From contig NZ_ABZU01000001.1 in assembly GCF_000173655.1 (NCBI RefSeq), positions 1 to 64,000 of the forward strand: a stretch of DNA of 64,000 nucleotides, in the 5' to 3' direction. Origin of the DNA: Corynebacterium amycolatum SK46. GTDB taxonomy: Bacteria > Actinomycetota > Actinomycetes > Mycobacteriales > Mycobacteriaceae. Below the pieces are notes generated by a model, which had not been told where the DNA came from, did no database searches, and saw only the letters and a list, made by a program, of their open reading frames with translations. Shown here one piece after another: positions 34,631 to 43,225 of the stretch. The position numbers and the translations under genes are program-made. The stretch's first letter is position 1. Every line of letters starts with the position of its first letter.

Positions 34631-34636
34631 TAGGGT
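34631..34636 (+). promoter_or_regulatory. -10-like box before the DUF3516 helicase
   Basis: TAGGGT ends 7 nt before the GTG at 34644, which favours that GTG over the one at 34635 as a leaderless start. No -35 is obvious. Confidence 0.35.
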
Positions 34637-34643
34637 GGGAAGC

Positions 34644-37178
34644 GTGTCACTATCTGAAATGCTTCCCGACCTAGCTGAGGTTCCTGAGTCCCTTTTCGAC
34701 GATGCGATTATGGACTCTTTCATTGCCTGGACCAGGGATCAGGGCATCACGCTCTACCCGGCGCAGGAAGAGGCCGCAATCGGCTTGGCCGGTGGCGACC
34801 ATGTAATCCTTGCCACTCCAACGGGGTCGGGCAAATCAATGGTGGCTATCGCCGCCCATTTCTGCGCGCTTGCCCGTGGCCAACGCAGCTTTTACACGGC
34901 GCCTATTAAGGCCTTGGTCAGCGAGAAGTTCTTTGCCCTCTGCGAAGTCTTTGGCGCAGAGAATGTCGGTATGATGACCGGCGATGCCACCGTCAACGGT
35001 GGCGCACCCATCATCTGCGCAACTGCGGAAATTGTCGCCAATATCGCCCTGCGCGACGGGGCCGACGCCGATATTGACCAGGTAGTAATGGATGAATTCC
35101 ACTTCTATGCGGATCCCGACCGCGGCTGGGCATGGCAAGTGCCCTTGCTCGAGCTTTCTCGTTGCCAATTCCTGTTGATGTCCGCCACTCTCGGCGATAC
35201 TCAAAAGTTTGAGACGGATTTGAAGGAACGCACGGGACTCGACGTCAACCTCGTTTCAGGTACGACGCGCCCGGTACCGCTGGATTTCCACTATGTCTAC
35301 ACACCAGTTCATGACACACTGGCGGAGTTGCTGGAATCCGGCAAAGCCCCAATCTACATCGTCTTTTTCTCCCAGCGCCAAGCAGCAGAACAGGCTCAAG
35401 CACTGACTGGTCTGAAGCTACTGACCAAGGAGGAAAAGGAGCGGATTCGCGAAGAAATTGGCGATTTCCGGTTTACCACGGCCTTTGGTCGAGTTCTTTC
35501 CAAGTTGGTGCGCCAGGGCATTGGCGTCCACCATGCGGGAATGCTGCCGAAGTACCGTCGTTTAGTTGAGCGTCTCTCTCAGACTGGTCTGCTCAAGGTC
35601 ATCTGTGGCACGGATACCCTCGGCGTCGGCATCAACGTGCCTATTCGCACGGTGCTGATTACCGGTTTAGCCAAGTTCGATGGCCGTCGTAGCCGTATTC
35701 TCAAGTCACGCGAGTTCCACCAGATTGCTGGACGCGCCGGCCGTGCCGGCTACGACACCGAGGGCACCGTAGTTGTCGAAGCTCCTGAACACGAAATTGA
35801 AAACGCCAAGCTGCGTCGCCGTGCCGGCCAGGATGAGGCCAAACTGAAGAAGTTGCGGCTGAAGTCCGTTCCCAAGGGCGAAGTGACATGGTCGGAGAAG
35901 ACTTTCGACAAAATCGTTTCGCAGCCACCAGAGCCGCTGACCAGCCGCTTTGCAGTTACCAACGGTATGTTGCTCAACGTCATTGCACGTGGTGGCGATA
36001 CCTACAAACACATGCGTCATCTGCTGCGCACCAATCACGACACCCGCCACCAACAAAATGAGGCTATTCTGACCGCAATTGAGCTCTACCGCGGTTTGGT
36101 CAACGCGGGAATCGTCGTCACGCATGGCGAGGGCGATGACTGCCGCCCCGAGCTGACAATGGAGCTGCAGCGTGACTTCGCGCTCAATCAGCCGCTGTCG
36201 CCTTTCGCCATCGCCGCGCTCGAACTGCTGGATAAGGACAGCCCGAACTACGCACTCGATGTCATCAGTGTGTTTGAGTCAATTCTGGAAGACCCTCGCC
36301 CACTGCTCATCGCGCAGCAGAAAAAAGCACGCGGTGAAGAAATCGCCGCGCTCAAGACCGAGGGCGTTGATTACACCGAACGTATGAACATCGTCGAAGA
36401 CATCACATGGCCGATGCCGCTTGCCGACGAGCTGGAGGGCGCATTCGACACCTATGCTCAAGGCCACCCGTGGGTGCGAGAGTTTTCGCTGTCGCCCAAG
36501 TCTGTCGTGCGCGAGATGGTAGAAAAAGCCATGACTTTCTCGGACGTGGTATCTGAGTATGGAATTGCCCGCTCCGAAGGTATTTTCTTGCGCTACCTCA
36601 CCGATGCCTGGCGCACTTTGCGACACACTCTCCCACCGGAAGCCGCTAACGAGGAGCTCCGGGACATTGTGGAGTGGCTCGGCGAGCTCGTTGTACAGGT
36701 GGATAACTCCCTGGTGGATGAATGGGCGCAGATGGCCGATCCAGATAAGCCATTGGACGAGGAAACTCTCAAGGAAGCGGCTTTTGGCAACGACGAGTCG
36801 CGGCCCCTTACCGGCAACGAACGTGCATTTACCCGTATGGTGCGCAATCTCATGTTCCGCCACGTACAGCTCTTTGCCTTTGAAAAGGAGGAGGAGCTAG
36901 CCGACCTGGACAACTACCTCGACGATGCGCCAGATTGGCCTACCGCGATGGATGACTACTTCGATGAATACGATGATCTAGGCATCGATGCAGAGGCTCG
37001 CGGCGGCGATATGATTTCGATTGACCGCAAGGCTAGTGAGGGCCTATGGCATGTGATCCAGATACTCGATGATCCTGAGGGCGATCACGGCTGGCGCTTT
37101 GAAGCGGACATTGACTTGGCTGCATCTGATGAATACGGCGAGGTCAGGTTGGCATCGCTGCGAGTTATTCAGGGATAG
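34644..37178 (+). CDS. DEAD/DEAH-box helicase with DUF3516 C-terminal region
   Basis: The product has 844 residues from the GTG used; a GTG three codons upstream is possible. The SF2 motifs are ILATPTGSGKSMV (I), MDEFHFY (II), LLMSATLGD (III) and FHQIAGRAGRAGYD (VI), a Ski2-like arrangement. The C-terminal 400 residues match the actinobacterial DUF3516 helicase family. It is probably an RNA helicase; its partner is unknown. It follows the PAC2 gene and ends at a very strong terminator. Confidence 0.88.
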   Translation: MSLSEMLPDLAEVPESLFDDAIMDSFIAWTRDQGITLYPAQEEAAIGLAGGDHVILATPTGSGKSMVAIAAHFCALARGQRSFYTAPIKALVSEKFFALCEVFGAENVGMMTGDATVNGGAPIICATAEIVANIALRDGADADIDQVVMDEFHFYADPDRGWAWQVPLLELSRCQFLLMSATLGDTQKFETDLKERTGLDVNLVSGTTRPVPLDFHYVYTPVHDTLAELLESGKAPIYIVFFSQRQAAEQAQALTGLKLLTKEEKERIREEIGDFRFTTAFGRVLSKLVRQGIGVHHAGMLPKYRRLVERLSQTGLLKVICGTDTLGVGINVPIRTVLITGLAKFDGRRSRILKSREFHQIAGRAGRAGYDTEGTVVVEAPEHEIENAKLRRRAGQDEAKLKKLRLKSVPKGEVTWSEKTFDKIVSQPPEPLTSRFAVTNGMLLNVIARGGDTYKHMRHLLRTNHDTRHQQNEAILTAIELYRGLVNAGIVVTHGEGDDCRPELTMELQRDFALNQPLSPFAIAALELLDKDSPNYALDVISVFESILEDPRPLLIAQQKKARGEEIAALKTEGVDYTERMNIVEDITWPMPLADELEGAFDTYAQGHPWVREFSLSPKSVVREMVEKAMTFSDVVSEYGIARSEGIFLRYLTDAWRTLRHTLPPEAANEELRDIVEWLGELVVQVDNSLVDEWAQMADPDKPLDEETLKEAAFGNDESRPLTGNERAFTRMVRNLMFRHVQLFAFEKEEELADLDNYLDDAPDWPTAMDDYFDEYDDLGIDAEARGGDMISIDRKASEGLWHVIQILDDPEGDHGWRFEADIDLAASDEYGEVRLASLRVIQG

Positions 37179-37180
37179 AC

Positions 37181-37217
37181 GCAAAAACCGGGCTGGAACT
37201 ACCAGCCCGGTTTTTGC
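37181..37217. terminator. Strong convergent terminator
   Basis: A perfect 16-bp inverted repeat (37181-37196 with 37202-37217) has a 5-nt loop, with A and T runs built into the arms so it works on both strands. It separates the helicase from oxyR. Confidence 0.9.
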
Positions 37218-37255
37218 TTATTTCGTACGTTACTGCAGCACGCGCCAAGAGAGCT

Positions 37256-38188
37256 TTAGGCAACAGCGCCTATGTATGCCTGCCGTACCAGTTCGGCAAT
37301 TCGATTGAACTCGCCGCCGCGTACCGATGATGCGCGGTGAACCAGCCCAATGGTGCGTCCCGGCCGTGCCGGACCTTCGAAACGCGCAACAGCCAGGCCG
37401 GGACGGTCGGCCTCAATCTTGACAGCTGATTCCGGCACAAGCGACTGCCCCAACCCACCGGCAACACACTGCACGACGGTCGATAGAGAAGCCGCCCGTG
37501 TTTCCAAGCTGGAGGTCTCGCCGTGAACAGCATCGACCTTGCGACAAATATCCAACACCTGGTCGCGCAGGCAATGACCGTCGTCAAGCAGGAGCAAGTC
37601 CAAGTCCCTGATTGCCTCAAGCTTTACGTCTTCCTTACCGGCCAGCGGATGATCCTCTGGCACGACGATGTAGAACTCCTCGTCGTAGAGGTAAATCTCT
37701 TCAAAGGAAGGCACATCGGACGGCAGTGCCATGATGGCGGCATCAATAGTGCCGGAGCGAAGTGATTCGATGAGGCGCTGGGTCGGCTCCTCGACGATCC
37801 GAGGCTTTAGATCTGGCAGCTCGTCACGAACCAACTGGAGGAAGTTGGGCAGCACGTATGGAGCAACCGTAGGGATAACACCAATGGATAGTGGTCCGGA
37901 CAAATCATCTGTACGGCCAGAGGCGCGAGCAACAATCTCGTCAACAATTTCAGATGCTTGGCGTGCATATGGAATCAGACCGCGACCGAGTGGCGTCACC
38001 AGCACTCGGCGAGTCGAACGCTCTACAAGCTGCACCCCCAGCCCCTGCTCAAGGGTGGAAAGCGCTTGTGACAGGCTGGGCTGTGAAATGCCGAGGCGGG
38101 CAGCGGCTTGACCGAAGTGACCGGTATCGGCAATCGCGACAAAGGCACGTAACTGAGGCAAAGTGGGCCGATAATCTCTATTACGCAT
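37256..38188 (-). CDS. oxyR: Hydrogen-peroxide-sensing regulator OxyR
   Basis: The product has 310 residues, a LysR-type regulator. The HTH is in FGQAAARLGISQPSLSQALSTLEQGLG (about residues 25-50). The redox pair is C206 and C215 in GHCLRDQVLDIC, the same nine-residue spacing as C199/C208 of E. coli OxyR. It is divergent from ahpC, its usual target. The ATG chosen begins MRNRDYRPT; the longer open frame runs into ahpC. A TAGGCT hexamer (plus-strand 38196-38201) 7 nt upstream suggests a leaderless mRNA. Confidence 0.95.
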   Translation of the reverse strand: MRNRDYRPTLPQLRAFVAIADTGHFGQAAARLGISQPSLSQALSTLEQGLGVQLVERSTRRVLVTPLGRGLIPYARQASEIVDEIVARASGRTDDLSGPLSIGVIPTVAPYVLPNFLQLVRDELPDLKPRIVEEPTQRLIESLRSGTIDAAIMALPSDVPSFEEIYLYDEEFYIVVPEDHPLAGKEDVKLEAIRDLDLLLLDDGHCLRDQVLDICRKVDAVHGETSSLETRAASLSTVVQCVAGGLGQSLVPESAVKIEADRPGLAVARFEGPARPGRTIGLVHRASSVRGGEFNRIAELVRQAYIGAVA

Positions 38189-38192
38189 ACCT

Positions 38193-38212
38193 ATAAGCCT
38201 ACACGAGCTTAT
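38193..38212. promoter_or_regulatory. Candidate OxyR operator
   Basis: ATAAGC (38193-38198) and GCTTAT (38207-38212) form a perfect dyad with an 8-nt spacer. It overlaps the proposed oxyR -10 and lies upstream of the ahpC -35, a position that suits autorepression and activation of ahpC. Confidence 0.5.
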
Positions 38213-38225
38213 TAACTTTTTCCTC

Positions 38226-38254
38226 TTGACGGTTCGGGAATCCATAGGCATAAT
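38226..38254 (+). promoter_or_regulatory. ahpC promoter
   Basis: TTGACG (38226-38231) and CATAAT (38249-38254) are 17 bp apart. AGGAGG at 38283-38288 precedes the ahpC ATG. Confidence 0.7.
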
Positions 38255-38293
38255 GGTGTGTGACCCCAGAAGGAATACATTCAGGAGGATTCC

Positions 38294-38890
38294 ATGGCAA
38301 TTTTGACTGTTGGCGACAAGTTCCCCGAGTTTTCTCTGACCGCTCTCAAGGGCGGCAACCTGCGTGATGCAAACGCTTCTTCTCCGGATGACTACTTCGA
38401 GCAGGTAACCAATGAGTCCTACGAGAGTAAGTGGAAGGTCGTCTTCTTCTACCCGAAGGACTTCACCTTTGTCTGCCCGACTGAGATTGCTGCATTCGGC
38501 AAGCTGAACGAGGAATTCGAGGACCGCGACACCGTTATTCTCGGTGGCTCTGGCGACAACGAGTTCTCCCACTTCAACTGGCGCGCTACCCACGAGGATC
38601 TGCTGGACATTCCGTTCCCGATGTTCTCCGACATCCGCCATGACCTGATGCGCGCTCTCGGTGTCGAGAACGCTGACGGTGTTGCAGACCGCGCAACCTT
38701 CATCATTGACCCGGACGGCATCATTCAGTTCGTCTCCGTTACCCCGGACGCTGTCGGCCGTAACGTTGACGAGGTTCTGCGTGTTCTCGACGCTCTTCAG
38801 TCTGAAGAGGTCTGCGCATGTAACTGGCAGAAGAATGACCCGACCAAGAACATCGACAAGATGGACGTTCTGAAGCAGGAGCTGAAGTAA
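38294..38890 (+). CDS. ahpC: Alkyl hydroperoxide reductase AhpC (2-Cys peroxiredoxin)
   Basis: The product has 198 residues. The peroxidatic cysteine is C61 in FTFVCPTEI, and the C-terminal EEVCACNW provides C174 and C176, as in mycobacterial AhpC which uses AhpD for reduction. It reduces peroxides and peroxynitrite. It is followed after 5 nt by ahpD. Confidence 0.97.
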   Translation: MAILTVGDKFPEFSLTALKGGNLRDANASSPDDYFEQVTNESYESKWKVVFFYPKDFTFVCPTEIAAFGKLNEEFEDRDTVILGGSGDNEFSHFNWRATHEDLLDIPFPMFSDIRHDLMRALGVENADGVADRATFIIDPDGIIQFVSVTPDAVGRNVDEVLRVLDALQSEEVCACNWQKNDPTKNIDKMDVLKQELK

Positions 38891-38895
38891 CTCAT

Positions 38896-39420
38896 ATGAG
38901 CATCGATAACCTTCGTTCCGGTCTACCGGAGTACGCCAAGGACATGAAGCTGAACCTTGGCACTCTCACCCGGTCTACGGAACTCTCCGAGCAGCAGCTG
39001 TGGGGAACCTTGCTTGCATCCGCTGCCGCAACCCGCAACGAGACCGTTTTCTCCGAGATTGCTGAGGAAGCCAAGGAACACTTGTCTGCTGAGGCTTTTG
39101 AGGCTGCTCTTGGTGCCGCAACCGTTATGGGTATGAACAACGTCGCATACCGCACTCGTCACATGCTCGGTGATGACTACGCACAGGTCAAGTTCGGCCT
39201 GCGCATGAACATCATTTCCAAGCCCGGTGTCGAGAAGGAAGACTTCGAGCTGTGGTCGTTGGCAGTTTCCGCCATCAACGGCTGCGAAGCATGCGTTACC
39301 TCCCATGCACAGGTTGTCCGCGATGCTGGTCTGACTAAGGAACAGGTCTGGGAGGCAGTTAAGGTCGCCGGTACCGTCTCTGGCGTTGCGCAGGCTGTGT
39401 TCGCAGAGGCATCCCGCTAA
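38896..39420 (+). CDS. ahpD: Alkylhydroperoxidase AhpD
   Basis: The product has 174 residues. The catalytic set E118, C130, C133 and H137 (in [10 protein letters not shown]) matches M. tuberculosis AhpD residue for residue. It passes electrons to AhpC from a lipoyl-protein adaptor. It is co-transcribed with ahpC and ends at the terminator region downstream, where a small 8-bp hairpin (39436-39457) comes first. Confidence 0.96.
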   Translation: MSIDNLRSGLPEYAKDMKLNLGTLTRSTELSEQQLWGTLLASAAATRNETVFSEIAEEAKEHLSAEAFEAALGAATVMGMNNVAYRTRHMLGDDYAQVKFGLRMNIISKPGVEKEDFELWSLAVSAINGCEACVTSHAQVVRDAGLTKEQVWEAVKVAGTVSGVAQAVFAEASR

Positions 39421-39482
39421 ATATTTGGAGCATAGGTTCGGCTTTTGATAGCCGAACGCTCCCCGCAGGATTACCTGCTGAC

Positions 39483-39532
39483 GAAATAGCGCCCAAGGAA
39501 CCAATTTGTACCGGTTCCTTGGGCGCTATTTC
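39483..39532. terminator. Perfect 20-bp inverted repeat terminator
   Basis: Positions 39483-39502 and 39513-39532 are exact reverse complements with a 10-nt loop. The arm ends GAAAT/ATTTC give weak T runs on both strands. It lies between convergent ahpD and the membrane-protein gene. Confidence 0.8.
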
Positions 39533-39546
39533 TTGTTCGTTTTTGG

Positions 39547-40764
39547 CTACTGCTGTGGCGGGTAATAACTCGGATTCTCCTGCGCTTCATTAATAACCCG
39601 CCTGCCACCGATGAGCTGACGGTAAATATGTACTTGCACGAGGAGAGCAAGCGGGACTGTGTACAACATACCGATATAGAAAAGCATTGCACCTGCGGAA
39701 GAAACAATCGACGTCAGAATGAATGCAACAAGCATCGTCCAATACTGAGGCTTCACCAAGCGCCAAGCGACGACCGGCGACTCAAGCGCGGTTGCTCGAC
39801 CATCGAAAACAAGTAGTGGCATAGTCGCTGTGATTGGCATGATGAAGATCGACGTCAACAACAAAACCAAGTAGCCCAGTGGAATCATTGCCGCGGCAGC
39901 TTCACTGCCGTTGGCAGACAAGGATACTCCGCCGATGAAGAGCGCCATCCCCGGAAGCATGGCGAGCAGCCCCACCAGGAACGTGACAATGTAGACACTG
40001 ATAAGAGAACCCCACCGGTTTACACGGAAGAAAGTACCGTAGCTCGGCACTCGCCCGTCGACAGCTTCGAATGCACCGCGCAGCATAAAAGCCTGCATCG
40101 CGAACATGCCCACGGCAAATAGGAGTGCCATCGCGCCGAGAGTCGCGAACATTGACCCTAGATCCTCAAACGGAACATCGCCTGGATAGTTCGGCTCAAA
40201 GTCTGGATCGAAGTCACCAGATGCAAAGAGAATTGCCGCTGCGCCAACAATCAGGGCGACTAGTATGGCGAAGAACGTCAGCATGATGCCAAGCCAGGAA
40301 ACAAAATTGCTGTTTAGACTACGAAACGCCGCGGAAAAGGCACTTCCGATGTCGACCTTCGTCGGCCCTTGTGCCACCGGCTTCACCGGCGGCTCGTCAC
40401 CTCCGGGCATGTTGACACCTGGAGCAAGCGCGCCGGCTGCAGGATTCCCACCTGCCGGTTGCTGCCAATAGCTCGAGCCCGCACCATAGGGTTGCCCGCC
40501 GTAGCTATCGCGCGACTCGCCAGTTCCATAAGAAGGAATTCCGCCATAAGCCTGTTCACGGCCGTAAGCCTGATTCCACTGTGGCGAATCCTCTGGTCCA
40601 CGCGGGCCATGTTGTGCGTGCGAATCGAACCCGTAAGGGTTGTAGTCCTGCGAACCATTGTTGGGAAAACCGTGACTCTGGGAGTCATAGTTATTGGACT
40701 CATTATCCCGGCTGCCGTCACCGTAAGGATCGTTGTTGCTATATGGATCGTTTGGGGTATTCAT
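39547..40764 (-). CDS. Integral membrane protein with Asn/Gly/Tyr/Pro-rich N-terminus
   Basis: The product has 405 residues from the ATG with AGGAG upstream. Residues 1-125 are disordered and rich in Asn, Gly, Tyr, Pro and Ser with YG/PYG repeats. About residues 150-390 contain six hydrophobic segments, beginning at VSWLGIMLTFFAILVALIVG. The layout resembles DUF975 or glycerophosphodiester-phosphodiesterase membrane-domain proteins, but I do not assign a family. It sits downstream of the ceramidase gene on the same strand. Confidence 0.7.
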   Translation of the reverse strand: MNTPNDPYSNNDPYGDGSRDNESNNYDSQSHGFPNNGSQDYNPYGFDSHAQHGPRGPEDSPQWNQAYGREQAYGGIPSYGTGESRDSYGGQPYGAGSSYWQQPAGGNPAAGALAPGVNMPGGDEPPVKPVAQGPTKVDIGSAFSAAFRSLNSNFVSWLGIMLTFFAILVALIVGAAAILFASGDFDPDFEPNYPGDVPFEDLGSMFATLGAMALLFAVGMFAMQAFMLRGAFEAVDGRVPSYGTFFRVNRWGSLISVYIVTFLVGLLAMLPGMALFIGGVSLSANGSEAAAAMIPLGYLVLLLTSIFIMPITATMPLLVFDGRATALESPVVAWRLVKPQYWTMLVAFILTSIVSSAGAMLFYIGMLYTVPLALLVQVHIYRQLIGGRRVINEAQENPSYYPPQQ

Positions 40765-40806
40765 GAAGCAAATTGCTCCTGCCAAATTGACGGATACATA
40801 CAAATA

Positions 40807-40884
40807 ATGCGCACAACGGACTATACGTGAGACAAACCCTTGATGAGTTTTTAAAGGCCGAAGTATAAGTCACATTGTGCGCAT
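40807..40884. repeat. Widely spaced perfect inverted repeat
   Basis: ATGCGCACAA (40807-40816) and TTGTGCGCAT (40875-40884) are exact reverse complements 58 bp apart. They flank the gap between the ceramidase stop and the membrane-protein promoter. The segment holds no gene. Confidence 0.7.
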
Positions 40885-40906
40885 GGACGTATTTAATTGG
40901 ACGTTC

Positions 40907-43009
40907 TTACACGAGCTCCACTGAGGCGACTCCCTCGAATTCGTTCAGTGAATCACCGACACCCAACGCGCTACCACGCACGATGATGTCATACTTGCCC
41001 GGCGCGACTCCTGCGGTCTCCCAAGTGACCTTGGCGGTGGTATAAATACCGTCCTTGGCAAATTCAATAACAGTTGCCTGGTCCCAGTCGTCAGAAACGA
41101 TCTCACCGCGGTCATTCTTGACAAGTAGGTAGCCGTCTTCCAGTCGCAAGTCGTTATTCGGATTTGCCGCGACGAATTGGGCAACAGCCTTCTGTCCTAC
41201 CGTGACGCTTGCAGTCGATTCGAGCACGTCACCAAAGTTCTTGCCCATTGGTGCGGAATCGATAATCTTTCCTCCTGCTGGCGACGGCGGGATGATGCCA
41301 GTGAGATCACCTGCAGCACTGCCCGGGTCGACGGCCATGCCGTCGGCAAGCGCGTGAGCGAGATCGTGATAGATGGAGATCATCGCACTGAGCGTGTACT
41401 TGCCGAATGCCGTTGCGCCGCCCTCGTAGTCCTGCTGATCGTATTCCTCTGGGGTAGCGACGTAGTGTCCATAGCTGTTGGTGTAGCCCTGGCAGATGAC
41501 AGTGTCGATTGGAACGCCGAGGACTTCAGCGACGTGCTGACGCATGCGGTAACCCGACATCGTGGTGGGTTCAAGGCCGTTGGTAATCAAGGTGAAGCCA
41601 CCGATGCGGGTGATGGAGAACATGTGGGTCTGCTGGAGAAGACCATCGATGTAGCCCACTGGCAGCAGGCATTCTTTCTCGCCCTGAATCTCCCGGATGT
41701 TTTTCGGGAGTACGACGTTATTGAGCTGACGTACCCACGGTGTGCCTCCGCGCTCGCCCTCGTTGAAACCTAGGGCTGGTTCGCCGCCGCCGTCCTCCTG
41801 GCTACTGGCTGCGAAGGCCGCACCGAGGATTGCAGGTCCAGTGCGGTGTGGCTGGCCGTCGGGCGTGAATTGGCCGGCGATGTCGACATCGCCGAGGTTG
41901 ACCCACTTGTGGACGGTGGAGATTCCGCCTCCTGGCAGTGCAATGGTCTGGCCTTGGGTAGCGTCAATCTGACGCTGACCGAGAATACGGGCGGACTCTG
42001 CTTCGTCTCCGTTGCCTGGGCCCGAATTGGGCACGAGCCCCATGTTCGGGCTGATGTCACCCGGGCACGACATGGTAAATGCGGCGACAAAGGGGGCATC
42101 GGCCGGCTCACGGTGGGTAACCCCGCGGTCGACCTCGACCTTCCATGCTGCGTAGCCCTTGTTGTCGCCGTCGATGATGGTGTGTTCGGGGCCGAAGGTG
42201 GTCGGATGAATTCCGTACCAGTTAATGAAGCCGACTTCGCGACCACCGCGACTCACGTGCAGTGTATGGCTTTCCGGGTTGACTCCGTCGGGGAAGCGAC
42301 GCAGTTCTTCTTCAGGGTTACGCTTGAATGCCTCTAGGGAGCGGTTGACACCCGCATCCTTGGCAATCCCCTTGGTCAGGTGGATAGTCGACGGCTGGTA
42401 ATCAGCGTGTGCACGTTCAATTGCCTTGACCACACCGACGACTACAGCTTCGAAAGTGACGGGACGGAATCCGAGAGTCGTCAGGTCGACCATGAGGTGG
42501 CCCGATGTACCGCCCGGCGCAACGTGCGTGTGAGATGCGCAGATAAGCACGTTGCCCTCATGGTAGAGGTCTCCGAAGAGAGCTCGGAGACGCCGCAGAA
42601 CTTCCATCTGGATGGACTGGAACATGAGCCCCATGTCTGCGGTGACGTGAACGACACGGTTGTCGTTGTCATCACCGAAAATGAATGCACGCGCCATCTG
42701 GCGAAGACGCAGACCCGAGGTGGTCTGATCCATGACCGCATACCCGTTCATGCCAGCGCCGAGTGGCTCGCCTGTCATGTCAGCCATTCCTCGACCGACA
42801 TTCAAATTGGTGGTCGAATTCCCCGCGGCGGCAGAAGCCCCGTTTGCAGGAGCCGCGTTTGCCTTTGGTGCACCACTTACGGCAGGCATCATACTCGCAG
42901 CTGACACGGCAGTTGCTCCGACGAGGAAGCCTCGCCTGCCCACTTGGTACGGGGCGCGTGCGGTTGGTTCTGCCGAATTCGACGATGATGCCATCTGGGG
43001 ATCGAGCAT
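40907..43009 (-). CDS. Neutral/alkaline ceramidase, Tat-exported
   Basis: The product has 700 residues. It hydrolyses ceramide to sphingosine and fatty acid. A twin-arginine signal (R25-R26 in GRRGFLVG, then an Ala-rich hydrophobic stretch and ANA) directs a folded protein outside. Family motifs include the zinc-binding ASHTHVAPGG, NWYGIHPTTFG, and MSCPGDISPNMG with the serine that is catalytic in Pseudomonas neutral ceramidase. A beta-sandwich-like C-terminal domain (about residues 560-700) is present. AGAGG precedes the ATG. Ceramide is a major lipid of skin, so this suggests a host surface niche. Confidence 0.92.
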   Translation of the reverse strand: MLDPQMASSSNSAEPTARAPYQVGRRGFLVGATAVSAASMMPAVSGAPKANAAPANGASAAAGNSTTNLNVGRGMADMTGEPLGAGMNGYAVMDQTTSGLRLRQMARAFIFGDDNDNRVVHVTADMGLMFQSIQMEVLRRLRALFGDLYHEGNVLICASHTHVAPGGTSGHLMVDLTTLGFRPVTFEAVVVGVVKAIERAHADYQPSTIHLTKGIAKDAGVNRSLEAFKRNPEEELRRFPDGVNPESHTLHVSRGGREVGFINWYGIHPTTFGPEHTIIDGDNKGYAAWKVEVDRGVTHREPADAPFVAAFTMSCPGDISPNMGLVPNSGPGNGDEAESARILGQRQIDATQGQTIALPGGGISTVHKWVNLGDVDIAGQFTPDGQPHRTGPAILGAAFAASSQEDGGGEPALGFNEGERGGTPWVRQLNNVVLPKNIREIQGEKECLLPVGYIDGLLQQTHMFSITRIGGFTLITNGLEPTTMSGYRMRQHVAEVLGVPIDTVICQGYTNSYGHYVATPEEYDQQDYEGGATAFGKYTLSAMISIYHDLAHALADGMAVDPGSAAGDLTGIIPPSPAGGKIIDSAPMGKNFGDVLESTASVTVGQKAVAQFVAANPNNDLRLEDGYLLVKNDRGEIVSDDWDQATVIEFAKDGIYTTAKVTWETAGVAPGKYDIIVRGSALGVGDSLNEFEGVASVELV

Positions 43010-43127
43010 GTCACATCCTCTTCATATTTCTTTTTGAATATCAATACATGGGAGATTAATCATCCAATCCCCCACGCGTGGCCTAATGAGCCAAAGTTTC
43101 CAAAATTTCCCCCGCGACAGCAGTACC

Positions 43128-43154
43128 TGATACGACATTCGCAAGGCGGTATCA
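43128..43154. repeat. Dyad in the DUF1846 upstream region
   Basis: TGATAC (43128-43133) and GTATCA (43149-43154) are inverted with a 15-nt spacer in the gap between the divergent ceramidase and DUF1846 genes. It may be an operator. A TAGAAT hexamer (about 43169) follows it. Confidence 0.3.
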
Positions 43155-43225
43155 CTACCATGGACACAGTAGAATTTCGCAAGCTTTAGCGCGCTCCCCG
43201 TAGACACAACTTCAGAAAGGGCACC

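Noticed and set aside
38189-38641. N-terminal extension of OxyR to 461 codons
   Set aside because: It overlaps ahpC and its promoter on the opposite strand; the LysR HTH starts normally from the internal ATG.
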